Positions 11,541 to 22,661 of a DNA stretch of 50,000 nucleotides are shown here, one piece after another. This DNA is from Stramonita haemastoma. Its lineage: Eukaryota > Mollusca > Gastropoda > Neogastropoda > Muricidae. Location of the stretch: contig CM060328.1 of NCBI GenBank assembly GCA_030674155.1, positions 32,575,782-32,625,781 of the forward strand, in the 5' to 3' direction. The position numbers were made by a program, and so were the translations under genes. Position 1 is the stretch's first letter. Each line of letters opens with the position of its first letter. The notes beneath the pieces are model-generated. The model saw only the letters and a program-made list of their open reading frames with translations. It searched no databases and was not told where the DNA came from.

Positions 11541-11794
11541 TTTATGTTTATGCTTTTATTCCGTGTACTACTGAAAACATAGCGTTCGATGATTTTGACA
11601 AATCATACTGTGGTTTGAGAGAGTCGGGTTTTTTTTTTATTCGTTCATTGCCTACACCTCCGAGGTCCTGTAATGGTGCAACTTTTTGTATGCAGCCATT
11701 TTACACCTACAACTAAATTAGCCGCATTCCAACTTTGGGAATGGAAGACTCTAAAATCCAAAGAGTTTAAGCTTTGTGTTGTTATGTAGAAAGT

Positions 11795-12060
11795 AAGGTA
11801 AAGGTGTCCCATAACCTGTGTGGTCGTACCGGAGCGAGGCGTTAGATACCTCAGCCTCTTTAGGGGCCAGCATTTTGAGGGTGGCGACCCATCTCCTCTG
11901 CCTCGCTGGACAAGGTACCCATTTACACTGGGTGAACTTGGAGAACTGTATACTGAAGCCAAGTGGCGCAAACGGTCACCCATCCAATTGGCAACCACGC
12001 TCGACGCTGCTTAACTTGACTGGGGGAAAGCCAGCGCTCTGACCACTAGCTATCCCGGTG
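11795..12060 (-). mobile_element. SINE-C (tRNA/5S chimera)
   Basis: The minus strand gives CCGGGATAGCTAGTGGTCAG (A box), then the 5S-like GTTAAGCAGCGTCGAGCGTG and TGGATGGGTGACCG, then the C-specific body. It ends with GGTTATGGGACACCTTTACC. Two 60-75-codon open frames over it are incidental. Confidence 0.85.
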
Positions 12061-12283
12061 TTGTTATGTGATAATTCTTATTTTTACCGCTATTTCAGAC
12101 ACATCTAGTTTTTCTTGTGTATATCTACAACTAGTATTTAGTACCTATTACATTCACTTCTCATCTTGCTGGAAATTTGTCAGATTATACTGGTACAATA
12201 ATCTTTATCCAGAATATTCAGAAGTTTTGTGGGCTTTTTTTACAATAAAGGGATGTGTGCTATACTGGTTGCTTTTTTGACAG

Positions 12284-13650
12284 TTGAAATGATATGCTGA
12301 AATGATTGCTTTATTGAGAATATTGAAATATATGTTGAACTGACTACCTTATTGTGACTATTGAAATATATGTTGAACTGATTGCCTAATGTTGAAATAT
12401 ATGCCGAACTGATTGACTTATTGCGAATGGTAATACATAATGCTGAACTGATTGCCTTATAACATGTGAATGGTGAAATATATGCTGAACTGATTGCCTT
12501 ATAAAATGTGAATGGAGAAATATACGCTGAACTGATTGCCTTATTGTGAATGGTGAAATATAATATATGCTGAACTGATTGCCTTATTGTGAATGGTGAA
12601 ATATAATAAATGCTGAACTGATTACCTTATTGTGAATGGTGAAATATATGCTGAACTGATTGCCTTATTGTGAATGGTGAAATATATGCTGAACTGATTG
12701 CCTTGTAAATGGTGAAATATATGCTGAACTGATTGCCTTATAGTATTGTGAATGGTGAAATATATGCTGAACTGATTGCCTTATAACATGTGAATGGTGA
12801 AATATATGCTGAACTGATTGCCTTATTGTGAATGGTGAAATATAATATATGCTGAACTGATTGCCTTATTGTGAATGGTGAAATATATGCTGAACTGATT
12901 GCCTTATAGTATTGTGAATGGTGAAATATACGCTGAACCGATTGCATTATAGTATTGTGAATGGTGAAATGTATGCTGAACTGATTGCCTTATAACATGT
13001 GAATGGTGAAATGTATGCTGAACTGATTGCCTAATTGTGAATGGTGAAAATATATGCTGAACTGATTGCCTTATTGTGAATGGTTTAATATATGCTGAAC
13101 TGATTGCCTTATAGTATTGTGAATATTGAAGTATACTGAACTGATTGCCTTATAGTATTGTGAATGGTGAAATATTTAGCTGAAATCTGATTTCCTTGTA
13201 ACATTGTGAATAGTGAAATATATCCGCACTGATTCACTTATTGTGAATGGTGAAATACTTATACTGAATGATTGCCTTTTGTGTGTGTGATTATTATACT
13301 AGAATGTTGCCTATATTGTGAATGGTGAAATAATATACTGAAATGATTGCCTTATTGTGAATGTGAAATATATGCTGAACTGATTGCCATATATTGTGAT
13401 GGTGAAATATATGCTGAACCGATTGCCTTATGTGAATGTGAATATATATGCTGAACTGATTGCCTGATAATTTGAATGGTGAAATATATGCTGAACTGAT
13501 TGCCTTATAGTATTGTGAATGGTGAAATATATGCTGAACTGATTGTCTATTGTGAATAGTGAAATATATGCTGAACTGATTGCCTTATTGTGAATGGTGA
13601 AATATATGCTAAATTGATGTCTATTGCTGTGAATAATGAAATAATGTTGT
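12284..13650. repeat. 38-bp minisatellite, about 34 units
   Basis: The unit contains GCTGAACTGATTGCCTTA and GTGAATGGTGAAATATAT, with a usual period near 38 bp. Variant linkers recur between the two halves: TTATTGTG, TTATAGTATTGTG and TTATAACATGTG, and an ATAATATATGC form. Units at both edges are more diverged than the middle, as expected for unequal exchange. The short Ser-Ala-Tyr-Ile-Ser frame on the minus strand is repeat translation. Confidence 0.93.
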
Positions 13651-13654
13651 AAAC

Positions 13655-14240
13655 TAAATAAAGGGGGGTGTTCTTATCTTTGAAAAGTGGTATGTGATAT
13701 TAAAAAAAAAACATCTTGCATAAACACTCGGATAATAACTACTGGAATCCTAAACAACTATTATCCATGTAAGTTTATACTTATAAAATGAAATGCTTCT
13801 ACACGCTACAACTTTTTCATTTATGTATTGGTTCCTTAGCGTTGTTCTCTTTTTAATCAATTCTTCAAGGAAGGAACTTTATCACGCAATTTAAAGCTTT
13901 CAATATATAATTCATTTTATCAAAACAAGTTCCAGACGGACTTTATTTTCATTTTATTTTGTGTGAGTTTTGCTCCACCAAAATATTTTTCAGGAAAGGG
14001 AATATCAGTTTTTTTAGTTTTTGTTGTGATGTTTGGCTGTCTGAATCTATATTTTGTTTTTTGAGATATTTATTTCTCTTTCTGGGTGAGATGGTGGGGG
14101 GGGAGGATATACTTGTGTGTATGTTACTCTTCTTTTATTGTAAAAAATGGATTACATATTAAAAGCAAGATAGAAAACCAACCGACAAGAGAACAAAGAG
14201 CACATTCAAACCAAATGAAATAAAATAATAACGGCAAAAC
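13655..14240. other. Unique A/T-rich spacer
   Basis: No feature recognised; a short G run lies at 14095-14103. Confidence 0.4.
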
Positions 14241-14243
14241 CAG

Positions 14244-14356
14244 AACACACACATACATACACACACATACACACACATACACACAGACACACACAGACAC
14301 ACAGACACACAGACACACAGACACACACACACACACACACAACACACACACACACA

Positions 14357-14387
<31 letters not shown>

Positions 14388-14391
14388 CACA
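14244..14391. repeat. (CA)n array
   Basis: About 150 bp of CA with a regular ACACAGAC subsection. Cys-Val frames on the minus strand are artefacts. Confidence 0.96.
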
Positions 14392-14580
14392 ATGAGAAGA
14401 ATGTTTTTGAGCTTCATATTATTTTGAACCGCTTTTTGTAGTCTCTCCTTTCACCAAAATGTCTTTGTCAACTGGTATTTTTCTCCCTTCTTTTGTTCAG
14501 AGTAAAAGTTCTAAAAACAAAAAAGTAGTTCAAATAGCAAACAAGTAGTGCATACGGACTTAGAACTCATGTTTCAGAGG

Positions 14581-14745
14581 ACGGAGTGGATTGCCTAGTG
14601 GTTAGAGCGTTGAGCTCACAAGCTGATGGCGCAGGTTTGAGCCACCATGAGCAAAATATGTTTTAACCTAAAGATCAATGTAGAATCAACTCCCCAGAAT
14701 GTTCTTCTGATTGAGACTAAACCAAGATTGAGTGTACCTACACAG
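14581..14745 (+). mobile_element. Diverged SINE-A-like copy, 3'-truncated
   Basis: The head reads GATTGCCTAGTGGTTAGAGC (A box) and GCAGGTTTGAGCC (degraded B box). The following AACTCCCCAGAATGTTCTTC and GATTGAGACTAAACCAAG match the SINE-A central domain in order. The tail is missing. Confidence 0.6.
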
Positions 14746-14787
14746 ATAGAGCATTTTGCGCTTATGTTAAAACCTACCCTTCCTTTC

Positions 14788-14840
14788 AAGTCCAGTCCAG
14801 TCAAGTCAAGTCAAAGTTTTATTTCCAGATGGTACATTGA
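14788..14840 (-). repeat. Pentanucleotide retroelement tail, (TTGAC)n
   Basis: On the minus strand GGAAATAAAACTTTGACTTG is followed by TTGAC/TGGAC pentamers. An AATAAAA signal followed directly by short tandem repeats is the usual look of a LINE or SINE 3' end; the body upstream was not recognised. Confidence 0.45.
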
Positions 14841-14845
14841 GTAAG

Positions 14846-15380
14846 CAGTAAATTGCTATTATGTGTGGTATAAACGGATGATTGCAAAAAAGGAATGCAT
14901 TCAAACTTCTGGCTTGTTTTGACATTTACCCCGAAGTCATAGTGCAACAACTTTAATGTTAATACACAAAAATCTCAGCGTGGGTAGACTTAAAACTCTG
15001 TCCAAGGAAAAACGTATTGGTGGTTTAGACTATGCGTTTCTTTTGACATTTATTGCTGATATATATATATATATATATATATAATTTTTTTTTTTTTTTG
15101 GGGGGGGGTCTTTGTCTCCTCCTTACTATTAGTTTGTAGCAGTACCTGTACCAATAGTAATAAGATTAGCAGCAGCAGTAGTAGTGGAAAGTATCGTGTT
15201 TCCGAATCTCTTCAATTTTCTTTTTTACAAATTTACCCAGCTTAGTTGATAATTCAATTAATTTTTTTTTCTTAAGATTAATAAAGTGAACAATTGATTA
15301 ACTGTTTTGTAGATGTAATGTTAATTTACAATAGTAGTGTCTTTCTTCAGTGTGCTCTATTAGAGTCTTCTGTCCAGGTT
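14846..15380. other. A/T-rich spacer with (AT)n-T-G tract
   Basis: 15058-15108 is an AT dinucleotide tract followed by poly-T and a G9 run. A (CAG)/(TAG) string lies near 15165-15185. Nothing else was recognised. Confidence 0.6.
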
Positions 15381-15385
15381 ATCGA

Positions 15386-15640
15386 TATTTATTTACTTAT
15401 TATCTATTACTTATTTATTTCCAGGATAATGGAATAAGCATTCGTGCGCTTTTTCACATCAGTCCAATGTGTATGCAGTTTTGTCAATTTCTATCGTTCG
15501 TTCCTACCGGCACACAATGATACTTTTCCGAAAGGTGTACGCAAGATGTTCCACATGCGTTACACACGGGAACTCGATTTATAGTCTCATCCGAAAAGAC
15601 TTTTGAGGGGGTAGGAGTCGGCACTGATTGTTTATTCTAG
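15386..15640 (-). mobile_element. SINE-A, 5'-truncated copy
   Basis: Minus strand: the central domain (GGATGAGACTATAAATCGAG-like), AACATCTTGCGTACACC and GTGCCGGTAGGAACG, then the tail (GAATGCTTATTCCATTATCC). The tRNA-like head is absent. Confidence 0.8.
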
Positions 15641-15644
15641 AAAT

Positions 15645-16420
15645 TTAAAGACCTATCTCTTCTTATGGTATCCGTATTTCTAGGTTTGATATACAGGAAT
15701 ATATTACGTATGGCTATTACATTGGAGAAATTTAATACGTTGAAAATGCTACTGTTTTTATGTGGAGGTTTTTGCCTTTATATATGCGTCTGAAAAGTGA
15801 TATATCTCACATGAGATAAAAATTTAATATAACTTCAGACAAAAAAATATTGTTAGTGTAAATATAAATCCCCGAAAATCTAGTTTGCTTTTACGTTTCA
15901 ATGATCTGTATTTCTTGTTATTTCACTTTTCTGTTTACATTATTCTCCATTACCGGTTTCTTTTTTGTTCTATCAATCATTGAGTGATGGAGTCATCGTG
16001 ACCGGAAAATTCTGACGCTTTTCAGTTGTAGTTTTTTTGTTTTTTTAAAGGAATATGCTTTTGAATATTTCTTCTTTCACTGTTTAAAGTTTGTTTTGCT
16101 CGAAATATATCATCAAATGTGTGATTTTGTGTCTTCGACTGGCGTCAGTGTGTATGCATTTTGCTTGTTTATTTGCTTTGTTTTATATTTTGTTTTTCAT
16201 AGAACGGGGACAGGGTTGTCTGTGTGATTTTATAGTTGTTGCTTTTACTGTACTAAAGGCATTTCATATTGCAGCAAGCACAAATCAAAACAAAACAAAA
16301 CAAAAAGACCCACAAACAACTTGCAGACAACCTCTAAAAAAAAAATAAATGTTTGCACTAGTGTGACACACACGATAAGCAAACCATACGAGACAGAAAG
16401 AGAAAGAAAAGATGAATTGA
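15645..16420. other. A/T-rich unique sequence
   Basis: An 85-codon frame at 16091-16348 ends in an (AAAAC)n-type run and has no recognisable domain. No gene is supported. Confidence 0.4.
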
Positions 16421-16424
16421 TTTT

Positions 16425-16520
16425 TTTTGATTGACTGACTGACTGATTTGTTTATTGACTGACTGATTGACTAACTGATTGATTGTTGGTTGGTTGGTTG
16501 ATTGATTGATTGATTGACAA
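16425..16520. repeat. (TTGA/CTGA/TTGG)n tetranucleotide repeat
   Basis: Imperfect tetramers run from GATTGACTGACTGACTGA through TTGGTTGGTTGG to TTGATTGATTGA. Confidence 0.85.
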
Positions 16521-16631
16521 ACTGATTTTTGAAGAATGACATAAATATTGAAATTCTTTGTCATATGGCCATTAACCATTTTCATTTATTTGTATTTCAT
16601 TTTTTAGCTGGAAAATAACAGAAAAAGCAAG

Positions 16632-16735
16632 CGCGGGTTTTTTTTTACATCCAGTCTCTGTGCGCTTGCAGCTTGTGAATTAGTCATACGTCCCAACAGT
16701 ATGGATGGCTCACTCCTCCAAAAAGGGACTGGCCA
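16632..16735 (-). mobile_element. SINE-A tail fragment, diverged
   Basis: A TTTTTACATCCAGTCTCTGT stretch followed by a GCAGCTTGTGAATT block matches the complement of the SINE-A tail and sub-tail region. Boundaries are approximate. Confidence 0.5.
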
Positions 16736-16819
16736 TCTTTCCCCAACTTGCAAATACAAAAACACAGCAAGGTTTCAATTGAAAAAGTGAAGAACAGGGT
16801 TGTGTTTGAAATGCAACAG

Positions 16820-17065
16820 CTGGGATTAATTCCAGGTTGGAGCTACGCATAATGAAGTGATTTTTTCCTCTCTGAAGTTAACACCAGTGCCAACATCACA
16901 ATGTTTTTTGAATGAGACCAAAAAACGACGATCTTGTGTGCTAACAAATAATGATGTTCACACGGTAAAACCGTTCCACTTTTCGGAAGGGTAGGGCATT
17001 GTATATGAATGGTAATGGATGACATCACAAATGCATGCATCCTGGTGACTTTATACATCAACCCT
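16820..17065 (+). mobile_element. SINE-A, strongly diverged copy
   Basis: Order is preserved: GAAGTTAACACCAGTGCCAA, TTTTTGAATGAGACC, ATCTTGTGTGCTAACA, CCGTTCCACTTTTCGGAAGG, GGGCATTGTATATG. Identity is visibly lower than in the other copies and the terminal tail is missing. Confidence 0.55.
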
Positions 17066-17289
17066 GAAGTTGGAATGCTGCTGCTTCCATATTGAGTACA
17101 AAAAACCCCGAAACAGTCGTATATGCAAACTTACAGCTCTTATCAAGGAGCAAACAACAACAACAACAAACAAACAATCGATTAAACAAACAAACCCACA
17201 AAAGTTGGATGCTGTATGTCTTAAATTCAAAGGGTGAAATGCATTTATTTTGATTTAGTTTCCTTCTTAGTATCTGTCCTTATGTTTTG

Positions 17290-17585
17290 GAGGGCGGGAT
17301 AGCTAAGTGGTCAGAGCACTCACTTTCCCCAAGTCAAAGTTAAGCAGTATCAAGCGTGGCTACCAAGTGGATGGGTGACCGTTTGCGCGCTTGGCTTCAG
17401 ACAGCCCCCCCCCCCAGTTCACCAGCTGTAAATGGGAACCTGCCCTCTTTAGGGTCAGGGAAGGTAAAGCAGCGAGGGAGAGGAGATGGGCGCCACCCTC
17501 ATTATACTGGTCCCTAGAGAAGGGAGGTCTCTGATGCCTCGTTTTCCTACAACCACATAGGTTATGGGATACCTTTATCTTTACT
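17290..17585 (+). mobile_element. SINE-C (tRNA/5S chimera), full copy
   Basis: The head GGCGGGATAGCTAAGTGGTC carries an A box. It joins a 5S-like block (AAAGTTAAGCAGTATCAAGC, then AAGTGGATGGGTGACCG). A C run at 17404-17415 precedes AGTTCACCAGCTGTAAATGG. The body GGGTCAGGGAAGGTAAAGCA leads to a GGTTATGGGATACCTTTATC end. Confidence 0.87.
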
Positions 17586-17745
17586 TCGCTTATGTTTTGG
17601 TCTCGTTCAGTACTTCACCCAAGGGTTCAGGGATCATGATAATTATTTTGCTCTGTTTCCTTTTTCTGGTCTGGCTGACTAGCATTGACACCATGGATAA
17701 AGTCGTACTCATATGCGGAAGGTTGGAATGCAGCTGATTCTAATT

Positions 17746-18107
17746 ATTATTTATTTTGTTTATCTTATCTATTCTTTTATATCGAGGATAATATAATAAG
17801 CACTCATGTGCTTTTTTCGTCCAGTCTCCGTATGTATGCAGCTGTGTAAATATTTTTATCTGTTCCCACCGGCACACAATGGCATACACTTACAAAAAGC
17901 GCAACAGGATTTAACGTGTGCGCAAGATGTTCTGCGTGCGTTCGCCCACGGTGCCTCGGTTTATACTCTCATCCGAAAGACTTTTGGGGAGAGTGGAGTC
18001 AGCACTGATGTTTACTCCAGAGGAAAAATCCCCTCGACCGCGGAATCAAACTCGGGTCGTCAAATTGCCAGCTCAATGTTCTGACCACTAGGCTATCCCG
18101 TCCCCCC
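17746..18107 (-). mobile_element. SINE-A, full-length copy
   Basis: The minus strand starts at the GGGGACGGGATAGCCTAGTG head with an intact A box, then a GAGTTTGATTCCG B-box region. It has all central segments and ends with GATATAAAAGAATAGATAAG. It is one of the two best-preserved copies. Confidence 0.88.
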
Positions 18108-18204
18108 ATGGTCGACAAACACTGGCGTTGGCAAAATGTCTCCCTGGTGAATGTTGGACCATTAACTGAGAACCGGGGAAAAAATGGAGTAACACTTTTC
18201 ATTG

Positions 18205-18870
<666 letters not shown>

Positions 18871-18874
18871 CACC

Positions 18875-19135
18875 CACTATTCAGCATGTAATCAAGTTTT
18901 CCAGATGAAAGCCGAGAAATAAAAAAGCACACCAACAGTGCAGGAATCAACCTAATTGCCTTGTGTCCTGAATCGGGTCCAGGCCAAATTCACAGCTTTT
19001 GGAGAGAGAGAAAACGCCGTGGGGAAAAGAACATGGGGGGGATGTGCGGATACAATGCATTACGAAAACTGGTTTTATGCCCAATAATCTGAATAATGCA
19101 ACCTGTGCATGTCTAGTCTGTGCCTGTTTTAAGTC
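18875..19135. other. Unique spacer
   Basis: No recognised feature; the 96-codon plus frame at 18999-19289 ends inside the CA repeat and is not supported as a gene. Confidence 0.4.
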
Positions 19136-19137
19136 TC

Positions 19138-19212
19138 TCCAATCTCTCTCTCACACACGCAAACAAGCAAACACACACATACAGACACACACACACACGC
19201 GCGCGCGCGTTA
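19138..19212. repeat. (CA)n with CG core
   Basis: A short CT and CA tract ends in CACGCGCGCGCGCG at 19196-19210, a potential Z-DNA segment. Confidence 0.85.
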
Positions 19213-19512
19213 ATATAATATACATACGTACCGTCAAACTAAGAACACTCCCCTTTTCATATCCTTTCGCTAAACTAAAACTGCGTTGAAGTCTGAACAT
19301 TATTTTCCACAAAGTACACTTTTCAAAAATAAATTTTAAAAATGCACAAAATCCAATTCATCTAGATACTCCTACCAACACAAAACGCACAGTCTAGTTT
19401 ACCACCAACAAAAATAACGACAATGATGAAGACGATGTAGGAATATCTTTGATAAGTCCAGCCGACGATGAATGAAGTGGCACAAATTAATGGAAATGCA
19501 CACACTATTATT

Positions 19513-19808
19513 GAGGACGGGACAGCTTAGTCGTCAGAGCGCTCGCTTTCCCCTAGCCAATTTTAAGCACCATCGAGAGTTGCTACCAATAGGATGGGTG
19601 ACCGTTTGGCGCCTTGGGTACAGTACAGTTCCTCCAGTTCACCCAGCTGTAAATGGATACCTGCTCTCTTTAGGGTCAGGGAAGGTAAAGCAGCGAGGGA
19701 GAGGAGATGGGCGCCCCCACAATATGCTGGTCCCTAGGGAAGCTGAGGTCTCTGACGCCTCGCTCTCCTACGATTACACAGGTTATGGGACACCTTTACC
19801 GTACCTTT
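19513..19808 (+). mobile_element. SINE-C (tRNA/5S chimera), full copy
   Basis: The head GACGGGACAGCTTAGTCGTC has one A-box change. The 5S-like block is partly eroded at its start (TTTTAAGCACCATCGAGAG) but keeps AGGATGGGTGACCGTTTGG. The body and the GGTTATGGGACACCTTTACC end are intact. The 138-codon open frame over it is incidental. Confidence 0.85.
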
Positions 19809-19971
19809 CTATATTGACAAACAGCAAAGCTGTAGACACTGCAGGAGCTCAGTCACACAGATCAAGCATAGGGGAAGGGGGTAAGTAAAAGAGAGGAACA
19901 GGGGGTGGAAGCACCGCAAAAACATCACACAACACAGCAGTTATCTCCCCCAAGACCAGCCTCAAATAGAA

Positions 19972-20393
19972 TGTATTCTATTCTATTCCAATTTTTGTCC
20001 AGTAGATTTCTCTGCGTGAAATTCAGGTTGCTCTCCCCGGGGGAGAGCACTTCGCCACAAGTGCATCGCCTACCCATTTTTTAAATTAATTTTTCCCGTC
20101 TGTAACTGTATTTGTTTCCCTATCTGAGTCGTTTTTTCTACAGAATTTTGCCAGGCACAACAACCCTCTTGTTGCCGTAGGTTCTTGTACGTGCGCTAAA
20201 TGATGCTGTGTAACACGCAGGACCTCGATTTTTCATCTCATCCAAGCTAGCACCCAGACCACCACCCATGATCTAATGAATGGGACAAAAGTTTCGGGCC
20301 TAAACGGGGGTTTGAACCACCGCCACACTCCGACCTGGACTTTTCGCTTTTTAGGCTAGCGCGTTAGTAACCTCTAGACCACCGATCCACCAG
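19972..20393 (-). mobile_element. SINE-B, full-length copy with (GAATA)n tail
   Basis: Minus strand: the head (TGGTCTAGAGGTTACTAACG, a GGTTCAAACCCCC B box), the shared central domain and the B body (TTTTGCCAGGC complement), then the GTGCTCTCCCCCGGGGAGAGC palindrome region. The tail is a pentanucleotide GAATA run at 19972-19988. It is a good reference copy for the family. Confidence 0.87.
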
Positions 20394-20825
20394 ATCGAAA
20401 ACCCTCCATCCAGTGCAGTCATACACAGGCCACACAGAGGTGACCTCACAGTTAGTGATGACATCTATGTCCTCACAGCCGCAGCAGCAACCACAAACCT
20501 AAGCCACTGCTTCCGACGACAGGCGATGACAACAACGATGACAGCATTACCCTGTCGCCAGGAAAGACTAACGTCACAGCAACGGAGTTGAGAGATGTGA
20601 TTGCTGGGAGGTGCAGATTCAGTTTCTGGACGCTGTAGATGTGCCAGGTAAGACTCGAACCTCCAAAGAGCTGTCGTCTTACTCCCGGCACTGAAACTGT
20701 TATACACAGTACATTTTAGATATATGTATAATTATATCACTGTTTGTTACAAAGTCTATCTTTCATAATCTATAATGATTTCAAGCTGTCTGCGTCTCTG
20801 CAAGGTTAGATTACAGAATATACTA
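20394..20825. other. Unique sequence, relatively GC-rich
   Basis: Two overlapping minus-strand frames of 72-80 codons cross 20465-20707, but neither has a recognisable domain. No gene is supported. Confidence 0.35.
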
Positions 20826-20909
20826 CCACGCACGCAGTCACGCACGCACGCACGCACAACGCACAAATACACACACACACACAACACACACACACACACA
20901 CACAAACAC

Positions 20910-20988
<79 letters not shown>

Positions 20989-21047
20989 ACACAACACACA
21001 CACACAACACACACACACACACACACACACAACACACACAACACACA

Positions 21048-21093
<46 letters not shown>

Positions 21094-21125
21094 TACCCCC
21101 CCCCCCCCCACACACACACACAACA
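20826..21125. repeat. (CA)n array with C run
   Basis: CACG tetramers lead into about 270 bp of CA with AACAC interruptions and a C14 run near 21095-21108. Frames of 100-247 codons on both strands are repeat translation. Confidence 0.97.
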
Positions 21126-21318
21126 CACCGAACCCATTCATCGGAACACATAAACACTTTATAAGCAAAAAAAACAACCAGAAGCAACATGACATTCGAT
21201 ATTTTCTCCAGTACGCCAATACTGTCAATAAAAGCTGGTGCTGACGATGGATGAGGGAAGGTCCACCACACTGACCTCATCATCTCTGGTCCGTCCATTA
21301 CCCAGTCTCTTTTCTGAA

Positions 21319-21668
21319 TGGGGTGGGATAGCCTAGTGGTCAGAACAATGCGCTGGCAATTTGACGACCCATGTTCGATTCCCGTTCGAGGGGATTTTCC
21401 CCCTAGAGTTAACGTCAGTGCTGACTCCACTCTCCCCCCCAAAAGTCTTTCGGATGAGACTGTAAACCGAGGCCCCGTGTGCGAACGCACGTAGAACATC
21501 TTGCGCGCATGTTAAATCCTGTTCCGCTTTTCGTAAGAGTAGGCCATTGTATGCCGGTGGGAGCAGATGACATCTGCAAAACTGCATATACACGGGGACT
21601 GGATGTAAAAGAGCACGAGTGCTTATCCCATTATCCTTGATATAAAAGAATAAAATAAATAAATGAAA
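21319..21668 (+). mobile_element. SINE-A, full-length copy
   Basis: The GGGGTGGGATAGCCTAGTGG head has a perfect A box, and a TGTTCGATTCCCG B box lies about 40 nt on. Next come GTTAACGTCAGTGCTGACTC, the CTTTCGGATGAGACTGTAAA central domain and GAACGCACGTAGAACATCTT. The tail is ACGGGGACTGGATGTAAAAG, GAGTGCTTATCCCATTATCC, TTGATATAAAAGAATAAAAT. It is the best copy for a consensus. Confidence 0.92.
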
Positions 21669-21669
21669 T

Positions 21670-22228
21670 AGTCGAAGACTCAGATCAACTAGGTACATAA
21701 GATAATCAAAGATAAATCTGAATTTATTTCATAAGATCTGGGTTTCATGGAAAACGGGGTCGCAGGTTGTCTTAGGTATGCGGCTTTGTCTCTCTCAAAG
21801 GTCACCTATCCATAATTCTCTGTGCTGATACAGAGTAAATTCTTACAACAACATTTTTACGAGCAGAAATAATGCTAAGTTGCCATTCAGTATACTTTTT
21901 TAGTGTGAAAACGAAAGGAAAACAGATAGAAAGAACAAAACGAAAAAATGAAACATGAGTAAAGTGTCTTTATGAATATTTGATGACTGAATGGACCAAT
22001 TAAAGATAATGGTTTGGGTGTTTTTTTTAAAGAGAAGAGTAACACAGGGTTAGATTATATATAAAAAAAACAGAGAAAAGGAAAAAGAAAGAAGAATAAA
22101 GACAGATAGAATGTAAGACTTTCCGCGTGTTCGTTTCTGTTTTTGTTTGCTTTGGGGTTGGGTTTCTTTGCTGCTTTGATAACATTGAAATGATTGTATT
22201 GCATTGTTTCGCTTTGTGTTCTATTGGA
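21670..22228. other. Unique A/T-rich spacer
   Basis: No feature recognised. Confidence 0.4.
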
Positions 22229-22661
22229 ATGTATTGCATTTTATTTAGTGGTGCTATAATGCATTGTATTGTATTGTATTATATTTTATTGTATTGCATT
22301 GTATTGGATTGCATTGTATTGCACTGTATGGAACTATGTAAAACTTTATCACGCCTACATCTCTGTCTGAAATTCGGGCTGTTTTCCCAATGGAGAGTAT
22401 GTCAGCACATCAGTAGTCTTTTCTACCTGTTGCTAATTGTGTCTGCTCTATGTGTGTCTGCTTCCCGATGAGAATGAGTTACTTCCAATAGAAATGTGTT
22501 GGGGACAGCTGTCTTGGTGTCTTCAGTTCTTCTAACTGCTAAATATGCAGTTTATTGTCTCATCCAACAGACTAGCACTCATATTCCCACCTAAGGTATG
22601 TGAATGGGCACACATTTTGGGTTTAAATGGGGTTCGAACCTGCGTTCCTTGCTGTCCATGC
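22229..22661 (-). mobile_element. SINE-B, diverged copy with expanded (TACAA)n tail
   Basis: Minus-strand SINE-B: a GGTTCGAACCCC B-box region near 22630, the shared domain (GAGACAATAAACTGC), and CCCGAATTTCAGACAGAGAT at the 3' end. The tail is an expanded pentanucleotide array (TTGTA/TTGCA on the plus strand, about 22229-22333). It directly abuts SINE-C at 22662, so two SINEs sit back to back. Confidence 0.72.

Noticed and set aside
12738..12947. 69-codon repeated peptide frame in the 38-bp minisatellite
   Set aside because: It is interrupted by the non-triplet unit length and exists only where linker lengths happen to preserve frame.
21319..21390. A tRNA gene at the SINE-A head
   Set aside because: A and B boxes are present, but the acceptor stem does not close and the SINE body follows. 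The same head recurs in many copies.
20756..21499. 247-codon minus-strand frame
   Set aside because: It crosses a SINE-A copy and a CA array; only repeat and SINE translation, no domain.
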